From assembly GCA_033720855.1 (NCBI GenBank), contig JAWWBR010000090.1:1-13707 (forward strand): DNA of 13,707 nt. Reading direction: 5' to 3'. The notes beneath the pieces were generated by a model that saw only the letters and a list, made by a program, of their open reading frames with translations, was not told where the DNA came from and did not search any database. A program made the translations under genes and the position numbers. Of the stretch, positions 5,979-13,498 are shown piece by piece. Within the stretch, counting starts at the first letter, position 1. Each line of letters opens with the position of its first letter. The stretch is from SMXQ01 sp033720855. GTDB lineage: Bacteria > Pseudomonadota > Alphaproteobacteria > SMXQ01.

Positions 5979-6854
5979 ATGGCGCTAGAGGCAACGCCGC
6001 TGCACCCGCTCTTCGCCGCGCGCCTTTCCGGCCTCGACCTGCGCGACGAGATGACGCCCGGCGACATCCGCGATATCAAGGCCGCCCTCGATGACTACGC
6101 GGTCTGCGCCATCGCCCACGACCGGCCGCTCAGCAACGAGGAACAGATCGCCTTCGCCGCCCATCTCGGCCCCATGGATCGTGGCCGGTCGCCGAAGATC
6201 ACGGGCACCGGCATCCGCATCCCCCATAACGAGATCGTCGATCAGAGCAATCTCGACCAGGACGGCGACATCTACCGGGAAGGCGACCGGCGGCTCCTGT
6301 TCAAGCGCGCCAACCGCCTTTGGCACACCGACATGTCGTTCCGCCAGGTGCGCGCGACCTACTCTCTGCTCGCCGCCCATGCCGTGCCGCCCGAGGGCGG
6401 CAACACGGAATTCGCCGACATGCGCGCGGCCTATGACGCCCTTCCCGAATCGACCAAGGCGCGCATCGAAGGGCTCACCGCCGAGCACTGCTATTGGCAT
6501 TCGCGCACCCTTGGCGGCGGTCCCGAGCCCACCGACGAGGAACGCGCCGCCCGGCCGCCCGCCTATCACCCCCTGGTGCACGTCCATCCTGGCTCGAAGC
6601 GGAAGGTGCTCTACATCGCTTCGCACGTGAAGTCCATCGTCGGCTGGCCGGCCGATGACTCGCGTGCGCTGATCGAGGAACTGATGGCCTTCGCAACCCG
6701 GCCCGAATTCGTTTTCAGCTATGAATGGCGGGTCGGCGACGTCGTCATCTGGGACAACCTCGCCACCATCCACCGGGCGACGCCGTTCGACGACACCCGA
6801 TACCGGCGCGACATGCGCCGCGCCACATGCCGCGAGCAGCCGGTCCACTCTTAG
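5979..6854 (+). CDS. TauD/TfdA-family 2-oxoglutarate- and Fe(II)-dependent dioxygenase
   Basis: This 291-residue protein matches the usual length of TauD/TfdA enzymes. The facial triad is His116 and Asp118 (RLWHTDMSF) plus His265 (LATIHRATPF). Arg276 and Arg280 follow the distal His by 11 and 15 residues, the same spacing as the TauD arginines that hold 2-oxoglutarate and the substrate's acidic group. The N-terminal part (LHPLFAARLSGLDL, then the LSNEEQIAFAAHLGPMD segment) is typical. Family members hydroxylate next to a heteroatom and release sulfite from taurine, or phenol from phenoxyacetates. The substrate here is probably an anion, but its identity is open. The start has GGGAG at 5966-5970. 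The 31-nt gap to the cupin gene holds a GCCCGGC/GCCGGG hairpin. It ends 28 nt from the convergent flavodoxin-family gene. Confidence 0.9.
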   Translation: MALEATPLHPLFAARLSGLDLRDEMTPGDIRDIKAALDDYAVCAIAHDRPLSNEEQIAFAAHLGPMDRGRSPKITGTGIRIPHNEIVDQSNLDQDGDIYREGDRRLLFKRANRLWHTDMSFRQVRATYSLLAAHAVPPEGGNTEFADMRAAYDALPESTKARIEGLTAEHCYWHSRTLGGGPEPTDEERAARPPAYHPLVHVHPGSKRKVLYIASHVKSIVGWPADDSRALIEELMAFATRPEFVFSYEWRVGDVVIWDNLATIHRATPFDDTRYRRDMRRATCREQPVHS

Positions 6855-6858
6855 GGAT

Positions 6859-6872
6859 GGCCGCCGGCGGCC
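6859..6872. other. Perfect palindrome in the convergent gap
   Basis: GGCCGCCGGCGGCC is a 14-bp perfect palindrome in the 28-bp gap between the two converging genes. It could act as a stem for termination in both directions, but no T-tract follows on either strand. Confidence 0.3.
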
Positions 6873-6882
6873 GACGACGGAC

Positions 6883-7626
6883 CTATCTGTGTTCCGGATT
6901 GGGAAAGTCGTAGCGGCATCCCGCATCCCACATCGACCTCTGATTGCCGTGGGCGGGAATGCCGCCGGCATCCTTGATCATGCGCGCCAGGTGCAGGAGG
7001 TTCCACGTCATGAACGTGGTGTTGCGGTTGGTGAAATCGTTCTCCGGCCCCCCCGACCCCTCGTCCAGGTAGGAAGGCCCGGGCCCCGCCTCGCCAATCC
7101 ATCCGGCGTCCGCCTGCGGCGGGATGACATAGCCCAAATGCTGGAGCGAATAGAGGATATTCATGGCGCAGTGCTTTACGCCGTCCTCGTTGCCCGTCAC
7201 CAGGCAGCCGCCCACCTTGCCGTAATAGGCGTACTGCCCGTCTTCGTTGAGGTCGCCGGAGGTGGAGTAAAGGCGCTCGATCACTTTGGTGCAGACGGAG
7301 GACTTCTCGCCGAGCCAGATCGGTGTCGTGATCACCAGAATATCCGCCGCCTTGACCTTCTCGTAGATCGCGGGCCAGTCGTCTTGGTCCCAGCCGTGTT
7401 CGCGCATGTCCGGCCAGACGCCCGAGGCGATGTCGTGATCGACCGGGCGCAGCGCGTCCACCGCCACGCCATTCTTCTCCAGGATGGCGCGGGAGATCGC
7501 GATCAGGCCCTCGGTATGGGACTGTTCCGGTGATTTCTTCAGGGTGCAATTGAGAAAAAGCGCGCTGAGGTCGGAGAAGTCCCACCTGCTTTCGCTGCAC
7601 CAGCGCTCCTGCGTTTCGTTCAGCAT
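6883..7626 (-). CDS. Flavodoxin-family NAD(P)H-dependent oxidoreductase (WrbA/FMN reductase-like)
   Basis: I chose the ATG at 7626 (247 residues) because GGGGAG at 7639-7634 sits 7 nt before it; upstream in-frame starts give a Pro/Arg-rich extension. The flavodoxin-fold phosphate loop for FMN is LNCTLKKSPEQSHTEGL (25-41). The second strand/loop ILVITTPIWLGEKSS (96-110) holds the usual TP.W motif, and KVGGCLVTGNEDGVKH (137-152) is the third FMN-contact region. Family members reduce flavins, quinones or nitro compounds with NAD(P)H through bound FMN in the cytosol. The C-terminal part from about 175 is acidic and aromatic and longer than in plain flavodoxins. It is the last gene of the minus-strand series starting at 9485 or 10123. 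The precise substrate is not determined. Confidence 0.85.
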   Translation of the reverse strand: MLNETQERWCSESRWDFSDLSALFLNCTLKKSPEQSHTEGLIAISRAILEKNGVAVDALRPVDHDIASGVWPDMREHGWDQDDWPAIYEKVKAADILVITTPIWLGEKSSVCTKVIERLYSTSGDLNEDGQYAYYGKVGGCLVTGNEDGVKHCAMNILYSLQHLGYVIPPQADAGWIGEAGPGPSYLDEGSGGPENDFTNRNTTFMTWNLLHLARMIKDAGGIPAHGNQRSMWDAGCRYDFPNPEHR

Positions 7627-7760
7627 GTTCGGTCTCCCCGTCTGTCGAAGGGCACCCCGCGGGGGGCGCCTCGGTGATTGAGGTGCCGGCGCCAAGCGCG
7701 CTCGACGTCGACGAAGACATCGACGCGTTCAAGGCCGAATAATTTCCACCCCCGTGCCAT
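7620..7760 (-). CDS. Possible 46-residue leader ORF coupled to the flavodoxin-family gene
   Basis: Downstream of the ThDP-enzyme stop is an excellent ribosome site AAAGGAGGG (7776-7768), followed after 7 nt by ATG (7760-7758). The 46-codon frame starts MARGWKLFGLERVDVF and ends RRGDRTC. Its TGA overlaps the flavodoxin-family start as ATGCTGA, the classic arrangement for translational coupling. The peptide is strongly basic and Arg-rich and matches no family I know. Against it: the plus strand over 7674-7739 also reads like the end of a protein (EVPAPSALDVDEDIDAFKAE then TAA) with good GC-rich codon use. This could be a leader peptide, or a chance frame over a gene remnant. Confidence 0.35.
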   Translation of the reverse strand: MARGWKLFGLERVDVFVDVERAWRRHLNHRGAPRGVPFDRRGDRTC

Positions 7761-7802
7761 CCGGTGGCCCTCCTTTCCTGCGGGGTCTCGGGTCATGCCG
7801 CG

Positions 7803-9485
7803 CTAGATGAGGCAGACCTTCTGCTGCAGTTCCTCGATCAGCACCCGGGTGTTCTCGGAGTAGTCGACCGGCACCTCGACCAGATGCACGCCGCCGGCCT
7901 CGAAGGCGCGGTCCAGGGTCGGAGCCAAGTCCTCGCTGCGGGTGATCCTATGGGCGCAGGCGCCGTAGCTCTCGGCATAGGCGACGAAATCGGGGTTGTT
8001 GAATTCCAGTCCCCAGTCGGCGAATCCGTCGACCTGTTGCTTCCAGCGGATCATGCCATAGCCGCCGTCCTTGAGGATCAGGACGACCAGGCCAAGTTGC
8101 AGGCGCAAGGCGGTCTCCAGATCCTGGCTGTTCATCATGAAGCCGCCGTCGCCGCAGACCGCCATGACCCGGCGCTCGGGATACAACATCGCCGCCATCA
8201 TCGCCGAGGGAAGCCCGGCCCCCATCGTGGCCAGCGCATTGTCGAGCAACACCGTGTTGGGCCGATAGGCGGGATAGTTGCGGGCGAACCAGATCTTGTA
8301 CATCCCGTTATCGAGGGCGACGACGTCGTTTTCTCCGAGCACGCAACGCACGTCGCGGACGATGCGCTGCGGGATCATCGGAAAGCGATCGTCTTCGGAC
8401 CCTTCACCGAGGTGAATATCCATTTCCTCACGGATGCGGTGGAAATAGCCGAAATCCGCCTTGACCGCGCCGACCGCGTCCTTAAGCCGGATGATCGAGG
8501 CCGCGAGATCGCCGACGATCTCGATCTGCGGGAAGTAGACGGGGTCGACCTGGGCCGAACGATAGTTCACGTGGATCACCGTCTTGCCGCCCGGTTCCAT
8601 GAAGAAGGCCGGCTTTTCCACCACATCGTGGCCGATATTGATCACCAGATCGGCGCGATCGATGGCGCAGTGGATGTAATCGTTGTCCGACAGCGCCGCG
8701 GTTCCGAGATAGAGCGGGCTACGCTCATCGACCACCCCCTTGCCCATCTGGGTCACGAAGAAAGGAATTCCCGTCTCCTCGACCAAGTGGGACAGCGCCT
8801 CCCGCGCGTCCTTGCGATTGGCCCCCGCCCCCACGAGGATGAGCGGGAATTCGGCCTCGTGAATGGCCTGGGCGGCCTCTCGAATGACATCGTCGGCGGC
8901 GACCGCGTAATGCCGGGGATGGGGCGCGAACAACGGCGCCTCGGCCTCCTCGGCGGCGATATCTTCGGGCAGTTCGAACAGGACCGCGCCGGGGCGCTCC
9001 TCCTCGGCGATACGGAAGCCTTCGCGGACCTGGGACGGAATGGCATTGCCGTGGACGATCTGCTTCGACAGTTTGGTGACAGGTTCCATGAGCCGGATAA
9101 CGTCGACGATCTGAAACCGGCCCTGCTTCGAGGACTTGATCGGCTTTTGCCCGGTGATCATGACCAGGGGAAAGGCGCCGAGCTGGGCATAGGCGGCAGG
9201 CGTGACCAGGTTGGTCGCGCCGGGACCAAGGGTGGCCATGCACACGCCGGCCCGTCCGGTGAGGCGGCCAAGTGTGGCGGCCATGAAGCCGGCCGTCTGC
9301 TCATGCCGGGTGAGGACCAGGCGAATGCTTGACTTCCGAAGCGAGTCCAGCACGTCGAGGTTCTCCTCGCCGGGCACCGCGAAGACGTAGCCCACGCCTT
9401 CGTTCTCCAAGGCCCTGACGAGCAGATCGGAGGCCTTGCACTTTACCGCCGGACCAACCCCGTAATCGCTTTCAAGATCGTTCAT
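7803..9485 (-). CDS. Acetolactate synthase large subunit-like ThDP-dependent enzyme
   Basis: ATG 9485 with AGGAG at 9498-9494 gives 560 residues, the usual length of this family. Three domains are seen: the N-terminal PYR domain with the catalytic glutamate Glu62 (VLTRHEQTAGFMA) and LGPGATNLVTPAAYAQL; a central domain about 195-340; and the C-terminal PP domain with GDGG at 445-448 through Asp473 (ILKDGGYGMIRWKQ), which binds ThDP-Mg. The GYGMIRWKQ stretch is shared with catabolic-type (AlsS/IlvX-like) acetolactate synthases. In these the second metal position usually reads DN or ED; here it is KD then GG, so the usual Asn is absent. The assured role is 2-oxoacid decarboxylation with C-C bond formation, possibly pyruvate to acetolactate. 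No regulatory small subunit lies nearby. It is probably cotranscribed with the downstream flavodoxin-family gene. Confidence 0.88.
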   Translation of the reverse strand: MNDLESDYGVGPAVKCKASDLLVRALENEGVGYVFAVPGEENLDVLDSLRKSSIRLVLTRHEQTAGFMAATLGRLTGRAGVCMATLGPGATNLVTPAAYAQLGAFPLVMITGQKPIKSSKQGRFQIVDVIRLMEPVTKLSKQIVHGNAIPSQVREGFRIAEEERPGAVLFELPEDIAAEEAEAPLFAPHPRHYAVAADDVIREAAQAIHEAEFPLILVGAGANRKDAREALSHLVEETGIPFFVTQMGKGVVDERSPLYLGTAALSDNDYIHCAIDRADLVINIGHDVVEKPAFFMEPGGKTVIHVNYRSAQVDPVYFPQIEIVGDLAASIIRLKDAVGAVKADFGYFHRIREEMDIHLGEGSEDDRFPMIPQRIVRDVRCVLGENDVVALDNGMYKIWFARNYPAYRPNTVLLDNALATMGAGLPSAMMAAMLYPERRVMAVCGDGGFMMNSQDLETALRLQLGLVVLILKDGGYGMIRWKQQVDGFADWGLEFNNPDFVAYAESYGACAHRITRSEDLAPTLDRAFEAGGVHLVEVPVDYSENTRVLIEELQQKVCLI

Positions 9486-9529
9486 CGCTTTCACTCCTGA
9501 GACGCTTTTCTGTCCCCCGCGCTTTGGTT

Positions 9530-9591
9530 CCGACGGGCCGGGCATGGGGAACAGGGCGAGGTATCGGTGACGACAAGCACGAGCCCGTCGG
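9530..9591. promoter_or_regulatory. Long-loop inverted repeat upstream of the ThDP enzyme gene
   Basis: CCGACGGGC (9530-9538) and GCCCGTCGG (9583-9591) are perfect 9-bp inverted arms with a 44-nt loop. They lie in the 125-bp gap between the DM13 gene stop and the ThDP-enzyme start. This could be an mRNA hairpin or a paired operator; there is no T-tract on the minus strand. Confidence 0.3.
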
Positions 9592-9610
9592 CGGTTTCCG
9601 AAGACGATGC

Positions 9611-10123
9611 CTAGACCGGACCGGCGTTCGTTTGCATCAGGCTCGCCGGGGAGATCAGCACCCCGAACTCCTTGCACCACACCACCACGCTTTTGTAGTC
9701 GGCCGGCTCAACCCCCGGCGGCGTGGGGTAGATCTGGCTTCCCTTGAAGGCGCGCAGGCGCCCGAGATCCACCTTCTGGGCCGCTTTGAAATCGCCGGAG
9801 TTCGTCACTTTTCCGCGATCCACCAGGTAAACGTGAAACCGCGGGCCGGGACCGACCTCGAAATCAGCGTGAAGGTGCACCGCGTTGCGCGATTCGCCCT
9901 CGCGATAGACCGAAACCCGCCCCTTGCCCCAATGCACCGGGTCGGAAGGATTCGCGTGGATGAATTCACCTGCGGCGATCTCCACCCTCTCAGGGTTCTC
10001 TGCGAGGGTCTCGTTGGCGACGTCGGTCAAGAACCAGAACGGGTAGACGAAGATGCCGGCAGCGAATCCGATGACGCTGCCGCCAAGGAGTCCGACTATG
10101 ACTGCGATGATCAAGCGTTTCAT
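9611..10123 (-). CDS. DM13-domain membrane-anchored protein
   Basis: I chose the ATG at 10123 (170 residues): AAGGAG lies at 10136-10131, 7 nt upstream, and the protein then begins MKRLIIAVIVGLL with a membrane anchor or signal at about 4-27. Residues 52-162 match the DM13 domain: GEFIHANPSDPVHWGKGRVS (52-71), a central strand pair VHLHADFEVGPGPRFHVYLV, LGRLRAFKGSQIYPTP, and the conserved cysteine motif VVVWCKEFGVLISPASL with Cys150. DM13 domains were proposed in the literature to act in electron transfer through that cysteine; direct evidence is limited. The domain would face the periplasm. It reads in the same direction as the ThDP-enzyme gene 125 nt downstream, so shared transcription is possible. 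Confidence 0.85.
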   Translation of the reverse strand: MKRLIIAVIVGLLGGSVIGFAAGIFVYPFWFLTDVANETLAENPERVEIAAGEFIHANPSDPVHWGKGRVSVYREGESRNAVHLHADFEVGPGPRFHVYLVDRGKVTNSGDFKAAQKVDLGRLRAFKGSQIYPTPPGVEPADYKSVVVWCKEFGVLISPASLMQTNAGPV

Positions 10124-10444
10124 GGGCTCTCTCCTTGCTCGAACGCCCACCCAAGGCTGAGGAGAGGCGCCGGGCGCTCCTTCTTGCCCGTCCAGTGATG
10201 CCGGGTGCAGGACGGCTCCCTAGTTTGGTTTCCTCGAACCGGCTCGGCAAGACTGGCACAACAGCCATACCTTAAGCCACTCTCACGCCCACACGCCATA
10301 ATCGATGACGGATTATTTTCGAGATCCTGGCGCCAGAGCGCCGGCACGTCGCGGGGCCCGGCATGTAGGCCGATGTCGGGAAGCGGTCGATGTTGTGCGG
10401 GAAATTGCGGTGCCCGTGGGCGATACGGCTGCGAGTGCCGGCGT
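10124..10444. other. Gene-free stretch upstream of the DM13 gene
   Basis: This 321-nt stretch separates panC from the DM13 gene; both read minus. It should hold the panBC 3' end and the DM13 promoter, but no box pair is convincing. A 6-bp hairpin ATAATC (10298-10303)/GATTAT (10311-10316) is followed by TTT on the plus strand, which is the wrong direction for panC. No protein-like frame with a ribosome site was seen. Confidence 0.4.
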
Positions 10445-11314
10445 CTAGACCGTCACCGCCACATTGTCGATAAGCCGGGCACGGCCCAGGTGCGCCGCCG
10501 CGAGACGGCGCAGCGGCCGGTCCTTCGAGACCGCCGCTTCCAGGGTTCCGGCGTCGACGCAGGCGAGGTAATCGACCTTGTCGAATCCGGCCTCGATGAG
10601 GGCGTCGCGCCCCTCGGCACAGGCCGCGGCAATGTCCGCGCCCGCTTCGATCCGTGCGGCCACCGCACGAAGGGTCGCGTACAGGGCGGGGGCGACGGCG
10701 CGCTGCTCGGGATCGAGGTAGGCGTTGCGCGAGGAGATGGCAAGGCCGTCCTCCGCCCGCACGGTGGCAATCCCCTCTATGCGTACGGGTAGATCGAGAT
10801 CCCGCGCCATACGCCGGATGACGATGAGTTGCTGATAGTCTTTTTCGCCGAACACGGCGATATCCGGTGCCGCCTGTATAAGCAGCTTGGCCACCACCGT
10901 AGCGACCCCGTCAAAATGGCCGGGGCGCGCGGCCCCGCACAAAACGTCGCCGAGTCGGCCGACGGAAACGGTCGTCGCGAAGCCTTCCGCGTACATCTCC
11001 GCGACCGTCGGCGCGTAGAGGAGATCCACGCCGGCCCCGGCCAGGAAGGCGGCGTCCTTGGCCTCGTCGCGCGGATAGCTTGCGAAATCCTCCTCCGGTC
11101 CGAACTGGGTGGGATTGACGAACAGGCTGACGATCACGCGGTCCGCGCTCTCCCGGGCGGCGGCGATGAGAGCACCATGCCCCTCGTGCAGCGCGCCCAT
11201 GGTCGGCACCAAGGCAATGGTCTGCCCCGCGGCGCGCCACGTCCTGACCGATTGACGCAAATCGGCAACCGTGCGCGCCGTTTCGAGGGATCCTGCGGCT
11301 TCCGCGCCGGCCAT
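10445..11314 (-). CDS. panC: Pantothenate synthetase (pantoate--beta-alanine ligase)
   Basis: This 289-residue protein has all the PanC landmarks. The nucleotide-binding HIGH-like motif is PTMGALHEGH at 37-46, followed by SLFVNPTQFGPEEDFASYPR (63-82, pantoate binding). GEKDYQQL sits at 156-163 and the KMSKS-equivalent ISSRN at 193-197. The enzyme activates pantoate with ATP to an acyl-adenylate and joins it to beta-alanine, making pantothenate in the cytosol for coenzyme A. It follows panB with a 13-nt gap, so the two form an operon. The start at 11314 has only a weak GCGGG site, consistent with translational coupling to panB. Family length is normal and no key motif is missing. Confidence 0.97.
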   Translation of the reverse strand: MAGAEAAGSLETARTVADLRQSVRTWRAAGQTIALVPTMGALHEGHGALIAAARESADRVIVSLFVNPTQFGPEEDFASYPRDEAKDAAFLAGAGVDLLYAPTVAEMYAEGFATTVSVGRLGDVLCGAARPGHFDGVATVVAKLLIQAAPDIAVFGEKDYQQLIVIRRMARDLDLPVRIEGIATVRAEDGLAISSRNAYLDPEQRAVAPALYATLRAVAARIEAGADIAAACAEGRDALIEAGFDKVDYLACVDAGTLEAAVSKDRPLRRLAAAHLGRARLIDNVAVTV

Positions 11315-11327
11315 GACCCGCGCGATG

Positions 11328-12164
11328 TCAGCCGGAGATCAGCTTGGGACCGCGTTTCGACCCGAAGCAATGCTCGTCGCTCGGGAACGCACGCGACCTC
11401 ACGTCGTCGGCGAAACTGCGCACGGCTTCTTCGATGTCGGCGCCGATATCGGCGTAGCGCTTGACGAACCGCGGGGTGAAGTCGGTGAACAGGCCAAGGA
11501 TGTCCTCGGTGACCAGCACCTGGCCGTCGCAGGCGACGGAGGCGCCGATGCCGATGGTCGGAATGTCCACCGCCGAGGTAATGGCCCGGGCGACGGTTTC
11601 CATGGTCCCTTCGACGACCAGGGAGAAGGCGCCGGCTTCGGCCACGGCCTTGGCGTCATCGATAATCCGTTGCGCCGCCGCTTCGTCACGTCCCTGAACG
11701 GTATATCCGCCCATGGCCCGGACCGACTGGGGCTTGAGGCCGACATGGCCCATCACCGGGATGCTGCGTTCGGTCAGGAAGCGAATGGTGTCCGCCATCT
11801 CCGCCCCGCCCTCGATCTTGACCGCGTCGCAGCCGGTCTCGGCCAGGACCCGGGCGCAATTGCGGTAGGCGGCGGCCGGGGACTCCTGGTAGGAGCCAAA
11901 TGGCAGATCGACGGTGACGCAGGCGTGTTCCGCCCCGCGCACCACCGCGGCACCGTGGTTGATCATCATGTCGAGGGTCACCGGCAGGGTGGTGTCGAGC
12001 CCATAAAGCACCATGCCGAGGGAATCGCCCACCAAGAGGACATCCACATGCGGGTCCAGAAGACGCGCCATCGGCGTCGTGTAGGCGGTGAGGCATACGA
12101 TCGGGGTGCTGCCCTTGCGGGCCGCGATATCGGGCACGGTAACGGCGTTTTTCGGCTTGGCCAT
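11328..12164 (-). CDS. panB: 3-methyl-2-oxobutanoate hydroxymethyltransferase
   Basis: This 278-residue protein matches PanB over its length. Motifs in order: TAYTTPMARLLD, then LLVGDSLGMVLYG (43-55, metal ligand Asp47), VDLPFGSYQ (85-93, Asp86), AVKIEGG (114-120, Lys116 and Glu118), MGHVGLKPQS (138-147), VVEGTMETVA with catalytic Glu185, and TIGIGASVACDGQVLVTEDILGLF (split: TIGIGA, then CDGQVLV). The enzyme transfers hydroxymethyl from methylenetetrahydrofolate to 3-methyl-2-oxobutanoate, making ketopantoate, the first dedicated step to pantothenate. The start at 12164 has a poor ribosome site (CGGA). The C-terminal tail about 258-278 is a non-conserved extension. It is the first gene of panBC, divergent from ggt. 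Confidence 0.97.
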   Translation of the reverse strand: MAKPKNAVTVPDIAARKGSTPIVCLTAYTTPMARLLDPHVDVLLVGDSLGMVLYGLDTTLPVTLDMMINHGAAVVRGAEHACVTVDLPFGSYQESPAAAYRNCARVLAETGCDAVKIEGGAEMADTIRFLTERSIPVMGHVGLKPQSVRAMGGYTVQGRDEAAAQRIIDDAKAVAEAGAFSLVVEGTMETVARAITSAVDIPTIGIGASVACDGQVLVTEDILGLFTDFTPRFVKRYADIGADIEEAVRSFADDVRSRAFPSDEHCFGSKRGPKLISG

Positions 12165-12223
12165 GGGTTAATCCGGTCTGTCCAGAGGATCGCGGCCAGA
12201 TTACTACCCTTTTTTGGCTCCCT

Positions 12224-12239
12224 GGAAAATCATTTTTCC
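12224..12239. promoter_or_regulatory. Palindrome between divergent panB and ggt
   Basis: GGAAAA (12224-12229) and TTTTCC (12234-12239) are perfect arms around TCAT, in the 161-bp divergent promoter region. It is a candidate operator or simple hairpin. On the minus strand TTTTCC, a 17-nt spacer and TAGTAA is a weak promoter-like pair for panB. Confidence 0.3.
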
Positions 12240-12325
12240 CCGTGGCGGCACTTGATGCATTGCCGGTAGCGGCGCTGTAAAATGCCGTTTTTCCACCTCG
12301 GGCCGTCCGGGTAAGGCCATTTACG

Positions 12326-13498
12326 ATGCCCATTTTCCCAACCTCGCGGCGGGGTCGCCGCCCACTTCGAAGGGGCTTTCCCTTAGCCTTCCTCGGCGCG
12401 GTTTTGTCCGCCACCGCCTGTGAAAGCCTGCCCAACCCCGGCGCCACCGCCGATGAGGCCGGTTTCAGCCCCAGCCCGACGCGCAAGGCCGTCACCGCCC
12501 AGCGTCAGATGGTCGCCAGCGCAAACCCCGTCGCCTCGCGGGTGGGGCGCGACATCCTGCGCCAAGGCGGCAGTGCCACCGATGCCGCCATCGCCATGCA
12601 GCTGGTCCTGACCCTGGTGGAACCCCAGTCGTCGGGCATCGGCGGCGGCGGCTTCTTCCTGCGTTTCGACGGCAAGACCGGACAGATCGATGCCTATGAA
12701 GGTCGGGAAAGCGCCCCCGGCGCGGTCAAGGAGACCCTGTTCATGACGCCCGACGGCAAGGCCATGGCCCGCAGCCGTTACCGGGTCGGTGGCATTTCGG
12801 CCGCGGTGCCGGGGACCCTGAGGCTGCTGGAGCGGGCCCACAAGCGCCATGGCCGGCTCAAATGGAGACAGCTGTTCGAACCGGCGATCCGCCTGGCGGA
12901 AGAGGGGTTCCGGGTCTCGCCCCGGCTCAACCGGTCGATTGCCCGGGACCGCTATCTTTCCCAATTCGCCAAGGCGCGCGCTTATTTCTTCGCGGCCCCC
13001 GGTCAACCGCTCGCCGTCGGCACGCTGCTCAAGAACCCGGAACTGGCGCGGGTTCTCCGCGCCGTCGCCCGCGGCGGCGCCGATGCGTTCTACCGCGGCC
13101 CCGTCGCCCGGCAAATGGCCCAGGCCGTGCGCGCAGACCAGCGGCGGCCGGGCCTGATGACGGCTCGCGACGTCGCCGGCTACCGGGTCAAGAAACGCGA
13201 CCCCGTCTGCGCCCCCTACCGCAACTGGCTGATCTGCGGCTTCGGCCCCCCAACCAGCGGCGGCATCGCCACGGTGATGACCCTCGGCCTGTTGGAGCGG
13301 TTCGACCTCTCGCGCCTGCGGCCGGGCTCGGCGGAGGCGGTTCATCTGATTGCCGAGGCGACCCGGCTCGTCAATTCCGATCGGCTGCGATACGTGGGCG
13401 ATCCCGATTTCGTTTCGGTCCCGGTCACGGGTTTGCTCGATCAGGGCTACATTCGCCGGCGTGCGCGCCTGATTCGCCGCGACCGGGCATTGAAAACA
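12326..13498 (+). pseudogene. ggt: Gamma-glutamyltransferase, 3' part lost at an inverted duplication
   Basis: From ATG 12326 (AAGG at 12313-12316) the frame reads a genuine gamma-glutamyltransferase large subunit. It has an Arg-rich start and a lipoprotein-like signal with a possible lipidation site at Cys32 (LSATAC), and MVASANPVASRVGRDILRQG at 62-81. GGSATDAAIAMQLVLTLVEP (81-100) and SGIGGGGFFL follow, then YEGRESAP (124-131) with the substrate-carboxylate arginine Arg127, and later FGPPTSGGIA. The family cleaves itself before a Thr near residue 390 (T-H-x-S type) to create the active N-terminal nucleophile of the small subunit. Here the homologous sequence stops at about residue 391 (RDRALKTA). 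The frame then runs through antisense of its own earlier part to a stop at 13613-13615. As read it has no catalytic threonine or small subunit and cannot be active. Confidence 0.85.
13124..13332 (+). repeat. Inverted duplication, left arm (inside ggt)
   Basis: These 209 nt, ggt codons 267-335, match the reverse complement of 13499-13707 without indels. By eye there are 10 mismatches, about 95% identity. The arms are separated by 166 nt (13333-13498). Confidence 0.93.

Noticed and set aside
4561..6971. Minus-strand open frames opposite the hydrolase, cupin and dioxygenase genes
   Set aside because: Shadow frames of well-supported plus-strand genes; compositions rich in Arg, Gly and His without motifs.
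7764..9332. Long plus-strand open frame (over 500 codons)
   Set aside because: Fully antisense to the ThDP enzyme with all family motifs; no recognisable domains or ribosome site.
12383..13345. Minus-strand open frame opposite ggt
   Set aside because: Antisense of the motif-bearing ggt frame.
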